Origin: Bacteroides sp.
Lineage (GTDB): Bacteria; Bacteroidota; Bacteroidia; Bacteroidales; Bacteroidaceae
Assembly (NCBI GenBank): GCA_030152865.1
Contig: JASLIW010000035.1
Span: forward strand, 1-55,164
Length of the DNA stretch: 55,164 nt
Direction of reading: 5' to 3'
Of the stretch, positions 1 to 8,482 are shown piece by piece. The notes beneath the pieces were generated by a model. The model searched no databases. It worked only from the letters and a program-made list of their open reading frames with translations, and was not told the DNA's origin. Each line of letters opens with the position of its first letter. Positions within the stretch are counted from its first letter, which is position 1. The position numbers and the translations under genes were made by a program.

Positions 1-23
1 CTCTTTATTATCTAATTCAAAAT

Positions 24-1070
24 ATGGCTATTCAAAGAAAAACAAAAAAGCGAATTGGGATAAGCTTATGTGTACTTATCTTACTAGCGCTGGCACTAGT
101 TTCTACTGCCTACTTGCTATTCTTTAGACCCCTAGCTCCACAGCTAGACAAGCAAACGCTTTATATCTACAATAACTATACAATAGACTCAGTAGAAAAC
201 CAAATCTGCCGCATACTTCAGCAAGAAAAAGCCCCCTTAGGATTTAGGCTTATCAGCCAATACAAGCAATATCCTAAGGCTATTCGCTCGGGTAAATATA
301 CCCTTAGTAATAAAGACACACCTTACTCTCTTTTTATCAAGCTGTCAAGAGGGCATCAAACACCGACTAAACTTGTTATCAACAATATTCGTACACTTGA
401 TCAGCTCGCTGAACAAGTAGGTGGACAAATCATGGCCAACGAGCAGGACTTAAAACTTTACTTCTCAAGCTCAGAGATCCTCCACGAGCTAGGCTACAGC
501 TATGAAACACTCCCGGCTCTATTTATACCCAATACTTACGAAGTATATTGGAACATGAGCGCCAAAGACTTTATCAAGCGTATGCGTAAGGAACACAATC
601 GCTTTTGGACTCAAGACCGTATAGAGCAAGCTCAGGAAATAGGCTTAAGCCCTGTTGAGGTGGCCACTATTGCCTCCCTTGTAGAAGAAGAAACCAATGC
701 GAGCCAAGAGAAAGCTCGAGTTGCCGGACTCTATATCAATCGATTGCATCGAGGTATGCTGCTCCAAGCAGATCCTACCATAAAGTTTGCACTGCAAGAT
801 TTTTCTATCCGACGCATCACCAACGATATGCTTACTGTTGAGTCTCCTTACAATACCTATAAATACGTAGGACTTCCTCCTGGCCCCATACGCTTTCCCT
901 CCGTTGAGGGCTTATTGAGTGTACTCAACTACGAAAAGCATAACTACCTCTACATGTGTGCCAAGGAAGATTTCTCGGGACAACATAATTTCTCAACTAA
1001 CTTACAACAACACATGGTAAATGCTCGCAAATATTGGAGAGCACTGAACCAACGAAAAATATATAAATAG
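24..1070 (+). CDS. mltG: Endolytic peptidoglycan transglycosylase MltG
   Basis: MltG (YceG-like) cleaves nascent glycan strands at the inner membrane and is thought to set strand length. The 348-residue protein has a short basic N-terminus, one membrane segment at about residues 12-34, then a periplasmic part. The family signature ASLVEEET lies at residues 217-224 and contains the catalytic glutamate; it is followed by INRL and LQADPT, also typical of the family. Length matches the family. The start is the first ATG after the window edge and directly precedes a good basic/hydrophobic anchor. xpt follows 8 bp after the stop, so the two are probably co-transcribed. Confidence is high from motif and architecture. 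Confidence 0.95.
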   Translation: MAIQRKTKKRIGISLCVLILLALALVSTAYLLFFRPLAPQLDKQTLYIYNNYTIDSVENQICRILQQEKAPLGFRLISQYKQYPKAIRSGKYTLSNKDTPYSLFIKLSRGHQTPTKLVINNIRTLDQLAEQVGGQIMANEQDLKLYFSSSEILHELGYSYETLPALFIPNTYEVYWNMSAKDFIKRMRKEHNRFWTQDRIEQAQEIGLSPVEVATIASLVEEETNASQEKARVAGLYINRLHRGMLLQADPTIKFALQDFSIRRITNDMLTVESPYNTYKYVGLPPGPIRFPSVEGLLSVLNYEKHNYLYMCAKEDFSGQHNFSTNLQQHMVNARKYWRALNQRKIYK

Positions 1071-1078
1071 AATCGGAT

Positions 1079-1645
1079 ATGGATTTACTTAAACAAAGAA
1101 TTTTACAAGACGGTAAATGTTTCGAAGGTGGAATATTAAAAGTAGATAGTTTCATCAACCACCAGATGGATCCTGTACTTATGAAATCTATAGGAGTAGA
1201 GTTTGTACGCAAATTTGCTTCTACCAAGGTCAATAAAATCATGACCATAGAAGCCAGTGGTATTGCTCCAGCTATCATGACGGGCTATTTGCTTAATCTC
1301 CCCGTGGTCTTTGCCAAAAAGAAATCCCCCAAAACGATTGACAACATACTAACTACCAAAGTACACTCATTCACTAAAGATAGAGAATACGATGTCATTA
1401 TCAGCTCTGACTACTTGACTCCCAACGATCACGTCTTATTTGTAGATGACTTTTTAGCTTATGGAAATGCGGCTCTAGGTGTACTTGATCTCATTAAGCA
1501 ATCGGGAGCACATTTGGTAGGAATGGGCTTTATTATTGAAAAATCATTTCAGGAAGGTCGTAAACGCCTTGAAGAAAAAGGTGTTCGCGTAGAATCATTA
1601 GCGATCATTGAAGACCTTTCCCATTGTCAAATCAAAATAAAATAA
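1079..1645 (+). CDS. xpt: Xanthine phosphoribosyltransferase
   Basis: This cytoplasmic purine-salvage enzyme converts xanthine and PRPP to XMP. The 188 residues match the Bacillus-type Xpt in length and in order of motifs: MDLLKQRI at the N-terminus, the substrate region IEASGIAPA near residue 60, and the PRPP-binding loop LFVDDFLAYGNAA near residue 120. The XMP it makes would feed the GMP synthase encoded by guaA elsewhere in the window. It sits 8 bp behind mltG with no recognisable purine riboswitch, unlike the Bacillus gene. The thioesterase gene follows 18 bp downstream. An adenine phosphoribosyltransferase was considered, but the N-terminus and length fit Xpt better. Confidence 0.93.
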   Translation: MDLLKQRILQDGKCFEGGILKVDSFINHQMDPVLMKSIGVEFVRKFASTKVNKIMTIEASGIAPAIMTGYLLNLPVVFAKKKSPKTIDNILTTKVHSFTKDREYDVIISSDYLTPNDHVLFVDDFLAYGNAALGVLDLIKQSGAHLVGMGFIIEKSFQEGRKRLEEKGVRVESLAIIEDLSHCQIKIK

Positions 1646-1663
1646 CAAAAACAACTTAAGCCT

Positions 1664-2137
1664 ATGAAAAAACTAACAAACCCGTGGAAAGATGTCGAAG
1701 GCTACTACTGCTTTGGATGTGCTCCCAGCAATCCAGCTGGAGTTAAGATGGAGTTTTACGAGGATGGAGAGGACATTGTGAGCCTTTGGAAGCCTCAACC
1801 ACAGTTTCAGGGGTGGTTAAACACCTTACATGGAGGTATTCAAGCCGTGCTTTTGGATGAAATTTGTGCCTGGGTAGTGATTCGCAAAAAGCAAACTACA
1901 GGTGTCACCTTTAAGATGGAGACCAAATACTTAAAACCCATACAGACCGATGTAGATCAAATCACAATTCGTGCACGCCTAGTTCAAGAGAAAAGGCAAG
2001 TCAATATCATTCAAGCAGAAATATACAATGAAAAGGGAGAAGTATGCACAGAAGCAACTTGCACCTACTTTACAGTTCCTCAAGAGCAAGCCAAGAAAGA
2101 ATTCTTTTTTGACTCTTGCGACACCATTGATGAATAG
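1664..2137 (+). CDS. PaaI-type hotdog-fold thioesterase
   Basis: This small cytoplasmic protein (157 residues) belongs to the PaaI/YbgC hotdog superfamily that hydrolyses acyl-CoA or acyl-ACP thioesters. The diagnostic stretch is LHGGIQAVLLDEICAW at about residues 48-63, with the HGG turn and the acidic residue of the long central helix. The region CFGCAPSNPAGVKM near residues 17-30 is typical of the subgroup. The natural acyl substrate cannot be read from the sequence. It is the last gene of the mltG-xpt run and ends just before a bidirectional terminator, so it probably shares their transcript. Confidence 0.85.
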   Translation: MKKLTNPWKDVEGYYCFGCAPSNPAGVKMEFYEDGEDIVSLWKPQPQFQGWLNTLHGGIQAVLLDEICAWVVIRKKQTTGVTFKMETKYLKPIQTDVDQITIRARLVQEKRQVNIIQAEIYNEKGEVCTEATCTYFTVPQEQAKKEFFFDSCDTIDE

Positions 2138-2154
2138 GTCCTAGTCATAAGGGC

Positions 2155-2195
2155 AAAAGGTCAGGGACAGATGCACGTTCTATCCCTGACCTTTT
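2155..2195. terminator. Bidirectional intrinsic terminator
   Basis: A perfect 13-bp stem (2155-2167 pairs with 2183-2195) starts with AAAAGGTCAGGGA and has a 15-base loop. The stem ends in A and T runs on either side, so it can stop transcription from the plus-strand thioesterase gene and from the convergent minus-strand nadE. Confidence 0.9.
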
Positions 2196-2216
2196 ACTCT
2201 TTTGTCCCTGCCTCAT

Positions 2217-4076
2217 TTAAAGCTGGTCTATTGCATTCATCCACAAACCAACACTAGCATCACTTGGCATACGCCAACCACCTCTAGGACTAAGTGACAA
2301 GCCTGTCACATTTGGTCCATCAGGCATACAGGAACGTTTAAACTGCTGCGAAAAAAACCTTCTGTAAAATGTCCTTAACCAATATTTGATATCTTCTGCA
2401 CTGTGCTTACCCTCAAAAGCTAGCAGTGCTCGCTCATAAATAAGCTTAGGACTATAAGCATACTTAAGGGTATGGTAGAGGTAAAAATCATGTAGCTCAT
2501 AAGGTCCTACTAGATCCTCAGTTTTCTGCTGAATTTCACCAGCATCGGTAGCAGGCGTAAGCTCTGGACTGATGGGCGTATCTAAGATATCCAACAAGGT
2601 ATCACTCAACTCTTGATCTGTTTCATGAAGAGCTACCCAGCGCACTAAATCTTGTACCAGCGTTTTGGGGACACTTGCATTGACTGCATACATAGACATA
2701 TGATCGCCATTGTAAGTAGCCCAACCCAAAGCAAGTTCTGAGAGATCACCTGTACCCACAAGCAAGGCGTTTTCCTGATTTGCGATATCCATGAGAATTT
2801 GGGTGCGCTCGCGTGCTTGACTGTTTTCGTAAGTCACATCCTGCAGTTTCACATCATGTCCTATATCTTTGAAGTGCTGTAAACAAGCCTCCTTAATGCT
2901 TATTTCACGAACAGTGATTCCCATTCTCTCCATCAAAACAAGCGCATTTTGATAGGTACGCCCTGTGGTACCAAAACCAGGCATAGTGACTCCTATGATA
3001 TTTTTACGAGGAAGTCCTAATTTATCAATCGCCTTCATACAGACTAGAAGAGCCAGGGTAGAGTCCAGACCACCAGATACTCCTAAAATAACTTTTTCTC
3101 CTCCTATGTGTGTCAAACGCTGAATTAGACCCAAAGCTTGTATCTCGTAAGCCTGTGCATAAGTGGTATCTTGAGTAGCAGCTGCAGCTAAGAAGGGATG
3201 TGGATTTAGAATTCTTGTTAAACTAAAATCTGCTGCAGGCTCTGTCTTAATTTGAAGCTCATGTACTGCCCATGGAGTTGAATGATTTTTCTGAAGTGCG
3301 TGTATTTTAGCCAGATCAAACTCTGATATCAGCAAAGAAGAGCTTGTTTGAAACAAAGGATTCTGTACGAGTACTTGGCCTGTTTCAACAAGTGCTGCTG
3401 CACCTCCATACACCAAGTCAGTACTCGACTCCCCAAAACCAGGGGATACATAGAGTGCAGCACAGTTTTGAATCTGTGTAAGACCTCTTAGGGCTTCAAT
3501 TGCTGTGTGCTCAGTAGTAGCAAAAGCAGCTTGATCAGTCAAGCAGCAGCGTACATCTACCCCAGACTGATTCATACTCTCCTCTACAGAAAAGCCTATA
3601 GAAAAACTAAAGTCCGAACAGCGGAACAATACATCTTGGGCGAACAGTACTTCCTCTTGATAGAAATCATAGCATGCAGCACCTGCCTTTGGCCCATTAC
3701 AGAAAACCGTATTGGTATTAGCCTCCGTTTTAGGAACTAAAGCTACCAACTCTCCTTTATAGCAGACGGCTGCAACGTTATAGATGGATGAGTAAATAGA
3801 GATTGGCAAACCAAACACAGCGATTATCGCATCTTCTCTAGTCTCTTCTAAGATATAACGAAGCGCTTCCTTTGCTTGAGTCAGTAAAAGTGTATTTCTA
3901 AATAAATCACCACAGCTCAAAGAACTTAACGACAACTCTGGGAAAACAACTAAGCTTACTGAGTTTTGGGCTGCTTGCTTGATTGATGTTATAATCTGCT
4001 TGGCATTGTATGACACATCGGCAACTTTGACCTGTGGCACTGCAGCTGCAACACGGATAAAACCTTTATTTCTCAT
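2217..4076 (-). CDS. nadE: NAD synthetase with nitrilase-type N-domain (glutaminase likely inactive)
   Basis: This enzyme amidates nicotinate-adenine dinucleotide to NAD. The 619 residues have the two-domain layout of glutamine-dependent NadE: an N-terminal nitrilase-fold glutaminase (about 1-280) and a C-terminal ATP-pyrophosphatase synthetase with P-loop SGGLDST at 334-340, GTGDLSELALGWATYNGDH and ASVPKTLV, all intact. In the N-domain, Glu47 (FPELSLSS) and Lys116 (LVPKTE) of the triad are present and correctly spaced. The position that should read GIEICEDLW reads SIGFSVEES (159-167), so the nucleophilic cysteine appears to be Ser163, and the substrate loop after Lys116 is also diverged. The protein may therefore use free ammonia. 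It is a single gene transcribed away from perR; the start is supported by the conserved GFIRVAAAVP opening. Confidence 0.93.
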   Translation of the reverse strand: MRNKGFIRVAAAVPQVKVADVSYNAKQIITSIKQAAQNSVSLVVFPELSLSSLSCGDLFRNTLLLTQAKEALRYILEETREDAIIAVFGLPISIYSSIYNVAAVCYKGELVALVPKTEANTNTVFCNGPKAGAACYDFYQEEVLFAQDVLFRCSDFSFSIGFSVEESMNQSGVDVRCCLTDQAAFATTEHTAIEALRGLTQIQNCAALYVSPGFGESSTDLVYGGAAALVETGQVLVQNPLFQTSSSLLISEFDLAKIHALQKNHSTPWAVHELQIKTEPAADFSLTRILNPHPFLAAAATQDTTYAQAYEIQALGLIQRLTHIGGEKVILGVSGGLDSTLALLVCMKAIDKLGLPRKNIIGVTMPGFGTTGRTYQNALVLMERMGITVREISIKEACLQHFKDIGHDVKLQDVTYENSQARERTQILMDIANQENALLVGTGDLSELALGWATYNGDHMSMYAVNASVPKTLVQDLVRWVALHETDQELSDTLLDILDTPISPELTPATDAGEIQQKTEDLVGPYELHDFYLYHTLKYAYSPKLIYERALLAFEGKHSAEDIKYWLRTFYRRFFSQQFKRSCMPDGPNVTGLSLSPRGGWRMPSDASVGLWMNAIDQL

Positions 4077-4185
4077 CTCAACTCTTTTTATTACTTGAAT
4101 ATATTCAAAGATACTTGTTCAGTAACGCTTTACCATAAATTCTAGGTATTTTCTGCTTTCAAGTTGTAATTTTCGTACCGTTTTA

Positions 4186-4217
4186 TTTGGACTTCAAGTA
4201 TCTAATATTTACATTTG
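4186..4217 (+). promoter_or_regulatory. Bacteroidota-type promoter of perR
   Basis: A -33 element TTTG (4186-4189) and a -7 element TACATTTG (4210-4217) are separated by exactly 20 bp, a full match to the Bacteroidota sigma consensus. The predicted transcript start (about 4222-4225) lies just before the palindromic operator. Confidence 0.8.
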
Positions 4218-4226
4218 CATCCAATT

Positions 4227-4251
4227 CAAGTTTGTAATGATTACAAACTTG
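4227..4251. promoter_or_regulatory. PerR-box operator (25-bp perfect palindrome)
   Basis: Two perfect 12-base arms flank a single G at 4239. The core TTGTAATGATTACAA has the 7-1-7 layout and near-identical sequence of the Bacillus PerR box. It lies at the predicted transcript start, 15 bp before the perR start codon, as expected for repression of its own promoter. A diverged half-site, CAAGTTGTAAT, lies at about 4160-4170 upstream of the -33 element. Confidence 0.8.
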
Positions 4252-4266
4252 TAATGCATTTAGATT

Positions 4267-4677
4267 ATGAACGCATTAGATCACTTACAGGAATTTGAGA
4301 TTAAGCCCTCTCTACAACGTATTGCCATCATGCAGTACCTTCTAGACCATCGAATTCACCCCAATGTGGATGAGATATACACGGCTCTATCAGATCAGAT
4401 TCCAACGCTTTCAAAGACAACTGTTTACAATACACTGAAGTTGTTTGAAGAGCATAATGCAGTAAAAATTTTGACCATAGATGAGAAGAATACTTCGTAT
4501 GATATAGATACTTCTCCCCATGCTCACTTTTTTTGCAAAAAATGTTATAAGATTGTAGATTTGAAAGAGGTAATGCCTACGCTACTCGAGGGATTCTCAC
4601 GCGAAGGGCATCAGATTACCGAAACTCATTTTTATTGTAAAGGCATATGTAATTCATGCTTAGCGTCACAAGAGTGA
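4267..4677 (+). CDS. perR: Fur-family peroxide-responsive regulator (PerR type)
   Basis: This is a 136-residue metal-dependent DNA-binding repressor. The N-terminal winged helix (about 1-75) has the KTTVYNTLKLF recognition region. The C-terminal dimer domain has the HAHFFCKKC metal site (His85, His87, Cys90, Cys93), with a second cysteine pair at Cys128 and Cys131, the usual structural zinc site. Asp98 in KIVDLK sits where PerR proteins carry an aspartate and Fur a glutamate, which favours PerR. The adjacent rubrerythrin, 34 bp downstream, and the PerR-box palindrome in the promoter support peroxide sensing. A zinc or iron regulator is the alternative but fits the context less well. Confidence 0.88.
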   Translation: MNALDHLQEFEIKPSLQRIAIMQYLLDHRIHPNVDEIYTALSDQIPTLSKTTVYNTLKLFEEHNAVKILTIDEKNTSYDIDTSPHAHFFCKKCYKIVDLKEVMPTLLEGFSREGHQITETHFYCKGICNSCLASQE

Positions 4678-4711
4678 CGAAGCACTTAAAAACTAATTAA
4701 ATAATAAAAAA

Positions 4712-5269
4712 ATGAAAAGATTTAGATGTACTGTTTGTGGTTATATCCACGAAGGCGATGCAGCTCCAGAAAAGTGTCCACTATGTAAAGCTCCAGCAAG
4801 CAAGTTTGTAGAAGTACAAGAGCAAGAAGGTGCTTTATCTTTCGCTGACGAACACGTGATTGGTGTAGCAAAAGGTTGTGACGAAGAAATGATCAACGAC
4901 CTAAATGCACACTTTATGGGTGAGTGTACTGAAGTAGGTATGTACCTAGCTATGAGTCGTCAAGCTGACCGTGAAGGCTATCCTGAAGTAGCTGAAGCAT
5001 ACAAACGTATCGCATGGGAAGAAGCAGAACATGCTGCTAAATTTGCTGAACTTCTAGGTGAAGTGGTTTGGGATACAAAGACCAACCTTAAAAAACGTAT
5101 GGAAGCAGAGCAAGGCGCTTGTGAAGACAAGAAAAGAATTGCTACTCGTGCCAAACAATTAAACCTAGATGCTATTCACGATACAGTACACGAAATGTGT
5201 AAAGACGAAGCTCGTCACGGTAAAGCATTCGAAGGACTATACAACCGTTTCTTCGCTGATAAGAAATAA
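4712..5269 (+). CDS. rbr: Reverse rubrerythrin (rubredoxin domain first)
   Basis: Rubrerythrins reduce hydrogen peroxide to water in anaerobes and microaerophiles. Here the rubredoxin-like iron centre is at the N-terminus (Cys6, Cys9, Cys22, Cys25), followed by a ferritin-like four-helix diiron domain with HFMGECTEVGMYL, AWEEAEHAAKF and CKDEARHGKAF supplying the glutamate and histidine ligands. Classical rubrerythrin has the opposite domain order, so this is the 'reverse' class. It is 185 residues long, shows codon use typical of a highly expressed gene, and lies 34 bp after perR, probably in one peroxide-inducible operon ended by a strong terminator. Confidence 0.93.
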   Translation: MKRFRCTVCGYIHEGDAAPEKCPLCKAPASKFVEVQEQEGALSFADEHVIGVAKGCDEEMINDLNAHFMGECTEVGMYLAMSRQADREGYPEVAEAYKRIAWEEAEHAAKFAELLGEVVWDTKTNLKKRMEAEQGACEDKKRIATRAKQLNLDAIHDTVHEMCKDEARHGKAFEGLYNRFFADKK

Positions 5270-5300
5270 AAAATCAATAGTACTCAACTATTTATACTTA

Positions 5301-5330
5301 AAAGCTCTAGCCTAGGCTAGAGCTTTTTTT
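5301..5330 (+). terminator. Intrinsic terminator of perR-rbr
   Basis: A 26-bp self-complementary stretch (5301-5326, centred on CCTAGG) runs into seven or more T residues, 32 bp after the rubrerythrin stop. Confidence 0.9.
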
Positions 5331-5445
5331 AGGTCCAAATGAGCTCTAAAATATGTTATTCTTTCCGAGAATAAGAACAGCTCTTTTGTGAGAATCAATC
5401 CGTTTTACTTACTTCGCATCCTAAACTGTTTATACCTATATTATT

Positions 5446-5796
5446 ATGCTAACCATAACCAAAGAGTTCCATTTCTCTGCTAGTCATCAATTAGTTGGCC
5501 TAGAAGAAGGCCATCCTTGTGGTCGTGTCCACGGACACAACTACATCTTAAAAATTGTACTGACAGGAGAAGTCAATAAAGATGGATTTATCATCGACTA
5601 CAGAAAGCTAGATTACATCAAGCAGTGGATTGATGAAACTTTAGATCACCGTCACCTCAATGATATCTTTGATTTTCAGACGAGTGTCGAAAATATGTCA
5701 CGCTATATCTATAAAAAGTTCAAGCCAGAGCTACCACAACTCAAAGCCATTGAGCTTTCCGAAACGCCTAAGACAAACTGCAGGTATGAGGAATAA
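5446..5796 (+). CDS. queD: 6-carboxytetrahydropterin synthase QueD
   Basis: QueD makes 6-carboxy-5,6,7,8-tetrahydropterin from dihydroneopterin triphosphate, the first dedicated step to queuosine in tRNA. The 116 residues carry the zinc-binding histidines of the PTPS fold: His15 in FSASHQL, and the pair in GRVHGHNY. The catalytic region LDHRHLND (near residues 65-72) and the pterin-binding glutamate in ELSET near the C-terminus are also present. It overlaps queE by 11 bp, so the two are translationally coupled. No preQ1 riboswitch could be recognised in the 115 bp between the preceding terminator and the start. Confidence 0.95.
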   Translation: MLTITKEFHFSASHQLVGLEEGHPCGRVHGHNYILKIVLTGEVNKDGFIIDYRKLDYIKQWIDETLDHRHLNDIFDFQTSVENMSRYIYKKFKPELPQLKAIELSETPKTNCRYEE

Positions 5797-6385
5797 AAAA
5801 CTCCAAGTCGTTGAGATCTTTCACTCCATACAGGGAGAAGGGGCTAATACAGGTATGTCAGCTATATTTATTCGTCTGGCTGGTTGCAACAAAAGGTGCT
5901 CCTTTTGCGATACTGACTTTGACACCTACCGTGAGTACAGCCTAGAAGAGATTCTGCAACACATACAGAAGTATAAGTGTAAAAACATCATTTGGACAGG
6001 TGGAGAACCTACCCTACAGCTCACAGAAGAGATACTCAGCCATTTTGATGGCTACTATAACTGCATTGAAACAAATGGCTCTAGACCAGTGCCTAAAGGA
6101 ATCGATTATATTTCATGTAGTCCAAAGGTCGGCCTAAAACAGCTCAATGAAGTGCTAACAGAAGTAGATGAGATTCGATTTGCTTGTGAGCTTCGTACCC
6201 AGATACCTGCTATTGAAAGCTTGCCAAAGGCGAAACATTACTTCTTATCACCTATTTTTGAAGGCGAACCTGCAGACAAAATGCAGTTTTCCAGACAAAA
6301 CCTCAACAAGTGCCTGGAAGAGATTCATCGGGATAATCGTTGGAGATTATCCATCCAACTCCATAAGTTCTTGCAAATACAATAG
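5786..6385 (+). CDS. queE: 7-carboxy-7-deazaguanine synthase QueE
   Basis: This radical-SAM enzyme converts the QueD product to 7-carboxy-7-deazaguanine in queuosine synthesis. I place the start at ATG 5786, inside the end of queD, because the conserved family opening (KLQVVEIFHSIQGEG) begins immediately after it; translation upstream in this frame is just queD read out of frame. The 199-residue protein has the iron-sulfur cysteine motif CNKRCSFC with the typical short spacing, the TGGEPTL SAM-binding loop and the ETNGS strand. It is the last gene of a two-gene unit closed by a strong hairpin. queC and queF are not in the window. Confidence 0.95.
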   Translation: MRNKKLQVVEIFHSIQGEGANTGMSAIFIRLAGCNKRCSFCDTDFDTYREYSLEEILQHIQKYKCKNIIWTGGEPTLQLTEEILSHFDGYYNCIETNGSRPVPKGIDYISCSPKVGLKQLNEVLTEVDEIRFACELRTQIPAIESLPKAKHYFLSPIFEGEPADKMQFSRQNLNKCLEEIHRDNRWRLSIQLHKFLQIQ

Positions 6386-6402
6386 TTGATTTAAAAAGAA
6401 TA

Positions 6403-6436
6403 AAAAAAGGCTCAAGTTAGTACTTGAGCCTTTTTT
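6403..6436. terminator. Bidirectional terminator between queE and dsbD
   Basis: A perfect 15-bp stem (6403-6417 with 6422-6436) around a 4-base loop is built from AAAAAAGGCTCAAGT. It has A and T tracts at both ends and lies between two convergent genes. Confidence 0.92.
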
Positions 6437-6463
6437 GTGCTGACTTGCTTACACAAATTCACA

Positions 6464-8458
6464 CTATTTTTTGAAGTTTTTTAATCCTGTTTCCAAGAAG
6501 TTGATGTAAGCATCAACATCTTCGTTATAAGCATACGGACTGTTTAAGGGTACACCCTCATTATCTACAAGTACATAGAAAGGCTGAGAGTTTGAACCAA
6601 ATTTAACACGTTGCAAATAACTCCACTTATCTCCTACCGTACGCAGCTTACGTTTTTGTCCGTTTTCTACTACCTCTATCGGCTCAGGAAGTTTGTCTTT
6701 GTTATCTACATAAAGTGTAATCAATACATAGTCGTCATTGATTAAGGAGTGTACTGAAGGATCAGTCCAAACAGCCAACTCCATCTTACGACAATTTACA
6801 CAGCCATATCCTGTGAAGTCTAACATCACCGGTTTACCCTGTTGGCGTGCATACTCCATTCCTTGATCGTAGTCGTCAAACTTAGCTTCTATCGCACCAT
6901 CGTAAAGATTGAAATCTTGTGTGTGCATAGGAGGTGCAAAGGCACTTATCGCTTTCAGAGGTGCTCCCCACAAGCCTGGGACCATATAAACAGCAAACGA
7001 AAGAGGGATTAGGGCTAAGAAAAAGCGAGTCACTCCTACTTTATTGCTGTCATCATCATGAGCAAACTTAATTTTGCCCAAGAGGTAAAGCCCAAAGAGT
7101 GCAAAGATAACAATCCACAAGGCAATAAAGACCTCTCTATCTAAGATACCCCAGCCATAAGCTAGATCAGCAACGGATAAGAATTTGAGTGCTAAAGCTA
7201 GCTCTACAAATCCTAAAGAAACCTTCACGATATTCATCCAGCCACCAGACTTCGGCATACTATTTAACCAAGAGGGGAAGAGAGCAAATAAAGTAAAGGG
7301 TAAGGCCAAAGCCAAAGCAAAGGCAAACATACCTACTGCAGGGCCTAGAACACTACCTGTAGTACTTACCTCAACAAGTAAAAGCCCAATAATAGGACCT
7401 GTACAAGAGAAAGAAACTAAAGCCAGGGTAAAGGCCATTAAGAAGATGCTTAACAGACCTGTTGTTTGATCGGCTTTGCTATCTACGGCTGTGCTCCACT
7501 TAGAAGGTAGCCTAAGCTCAAAGGCACCAAAGAATGATGCAGCAAACACAACTAACATCAAGAAGAATATGATGTTAAACACCGCATTAGTAGCGAGTGA
7601 ATTTAAAGCACTCGGTCCAAAAATTAAAGTAATAGCCAAACCTAAAGTTAGGTAGATGACGATGATAGAGACACCATAGATGATTGCATCACGCAGGGCC
7701 TTCTTCTTATCTTTAGAGCGCTTCAAAAAGAAGCTTACTGTCATCGGGATAATAGGCCATACACAAGGTGTAAGGAGTGCAACTAAACCACCTAAGAATC
7801 CATAAATAAAAATATACAATAAGGTTCTATCTTTAGCTGTATCGTGATCACTGTAGGAATCAAGCTCCTTAATCACTGGCCTCCACCAGTCTGCATGTGC
7901 TTCACTCAGCTCTAGCTGTGCATTCTCTTGAGCGGGTAGCTGTAAGCTAGGAGAAATAGCCTCACTTGGCGTCGTAGAGCCACTTGCACCTAAGGCAGCT
8001 GCATCTTTGTTGCCAAAGCTAACATCAACAGTGCTTGGCGGCAAGCAGGATTCATCATCGCAGACACCATATTCTAAATAGCCTTCTAGGTAGTAATCAC
8101 TGCTGATTAACTTGATCTTCTGAATAAATGTAACTTCATTTTCAAAAAAACGTAGGGTTTTCTGGAAAGCTTTATCAAATGTTTCTATCTCTTCACCTTG
8201 AGCGATTAAAGATCCATCTAATTCAATACCTGCACTTTTTTCCAACTGGAAAGAGGCTTCAGTAGGACCTGCATCCTCCATGTTGGTGGAGTAAACATGC
8301 CAGCCTTTATCAATCTTCGCAGTAAATACAAGCTGGGCTTCTGTATCAGATAACTTTTCAAAACTAGTTTCTACATGTACCGGATCATGCATTTGAGCCT
8401 GCACAAACGTGAAGCTAGCTAAAAGCGTAAATAAACATAGGGTAAAAAACTTCTTCAT
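6464..8458 (-). CDS. dsbD: Thiol:disulfide interchange protein DsbD
   Basis: DsbD carries electrons from cytoplasmic thioredoxin across the inner membrane to periplasmic reductases. The 664-residue protein has a cleavable signal (ending near VQAQ, residue 22) and an N-terminal DsbD-alpha-like domain with a cysteine pair in GVCDDESCLPPS. A multi-helix CcdA-type transmembrane core follows, with the conserved proline-flanked cysteines TPCVWPIIP and FSCTGPIIG. The C-terminal thioredoxin-like domain has a CVNC active site near residue 553. All three redox-active cysteine pairs are present, so it should be functional. It lies 24 bp downstream of the Dabb gene on the same strand. Confidence 0.95.
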   Translation of the reverse strand: MKKFFTLCLFTLLASFTFVQAQMHDPVHVETSFEKLSDTEAQLVFTAKIDKGWHVYSTNMEDAGPTEASFQLEKSAGIELDGSLIAQGEEIETFDKAFQKTLRFFENEVTFIQKIKLISSDYYLEGYLEYGVCDDESCLPPSTVDVSFGNKDAAALGASGSTTPSEAISPSLQLPAQENAQLELSEAHADWWRPVIKELDSYSDHDTAKDRTLLYIFIYGFLGGLVALLTPCVWPIIPMTVSFFLKRSKDKKKALRDAIIYGVSIIVIYLTLGLAITLIFGPSALNSLATNAVFNIIFFLMLVVFAASFFGAFELRLPSKWSTAVDSKADQTTGLLSIFLMAFTLALVSFSCTGPIIGLLLVEVSTTGSVLGPAVGMFAFALALALPFTLFALFPSWLNSMPKSGGWMNIVKVSLGFVELALALKFLSVADLAYGWGILDREVFIALWIVIFALFGLYLLGKIKFAHDDDSNKVGVTRFFLALIPLSFAVYMVPGLWGAPLKAISAFAPPMHTQDFNLYDGAIEAKFDDYDQGMEYARQQGKPVMLDFTGYGCVNCRKMELAVWTDPSVHSLINDDYVLITLYVDNKDKLPEPIEVVENGQKRKLRTVGDKWSYLQRVKFGSNSQPFYVLVDNEGVPLNSPYAYNEDVDAYINFLETGLKNFKK

Positions 8459-8482
8459 ATTTTTAATTGGGTGTTAGTTTTA

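Noticed and set aside
1071..1078. Purine riboswitch control of xpt, as in Bacillus
   Set aside because: Only 8 bp separate mltG and xpt, and the guaA leader is also too short for an aptamer.
5331..5445. Possible preQ1 riboswitch upstream of queD
   Set aside because: The gap contains the tail of the rbr terminator and A/T-rich DNA but no preQ1-type hairpin followed by an A-rich tail that I can recognise.
5660..5785. Longer queE starting inside queD
   Set aside because: The first 42 codons are queD read in another frame and show no QueE features; the conserved opening begins right after ATG 5786.
7185..7469. Open frames antisense to dsbD, nadE, glycogen and GH genes
   Set aside because: Their translations are low-complexity or basic and match no family, while the opposite-strand genes are clearly real; they are coding shadows.
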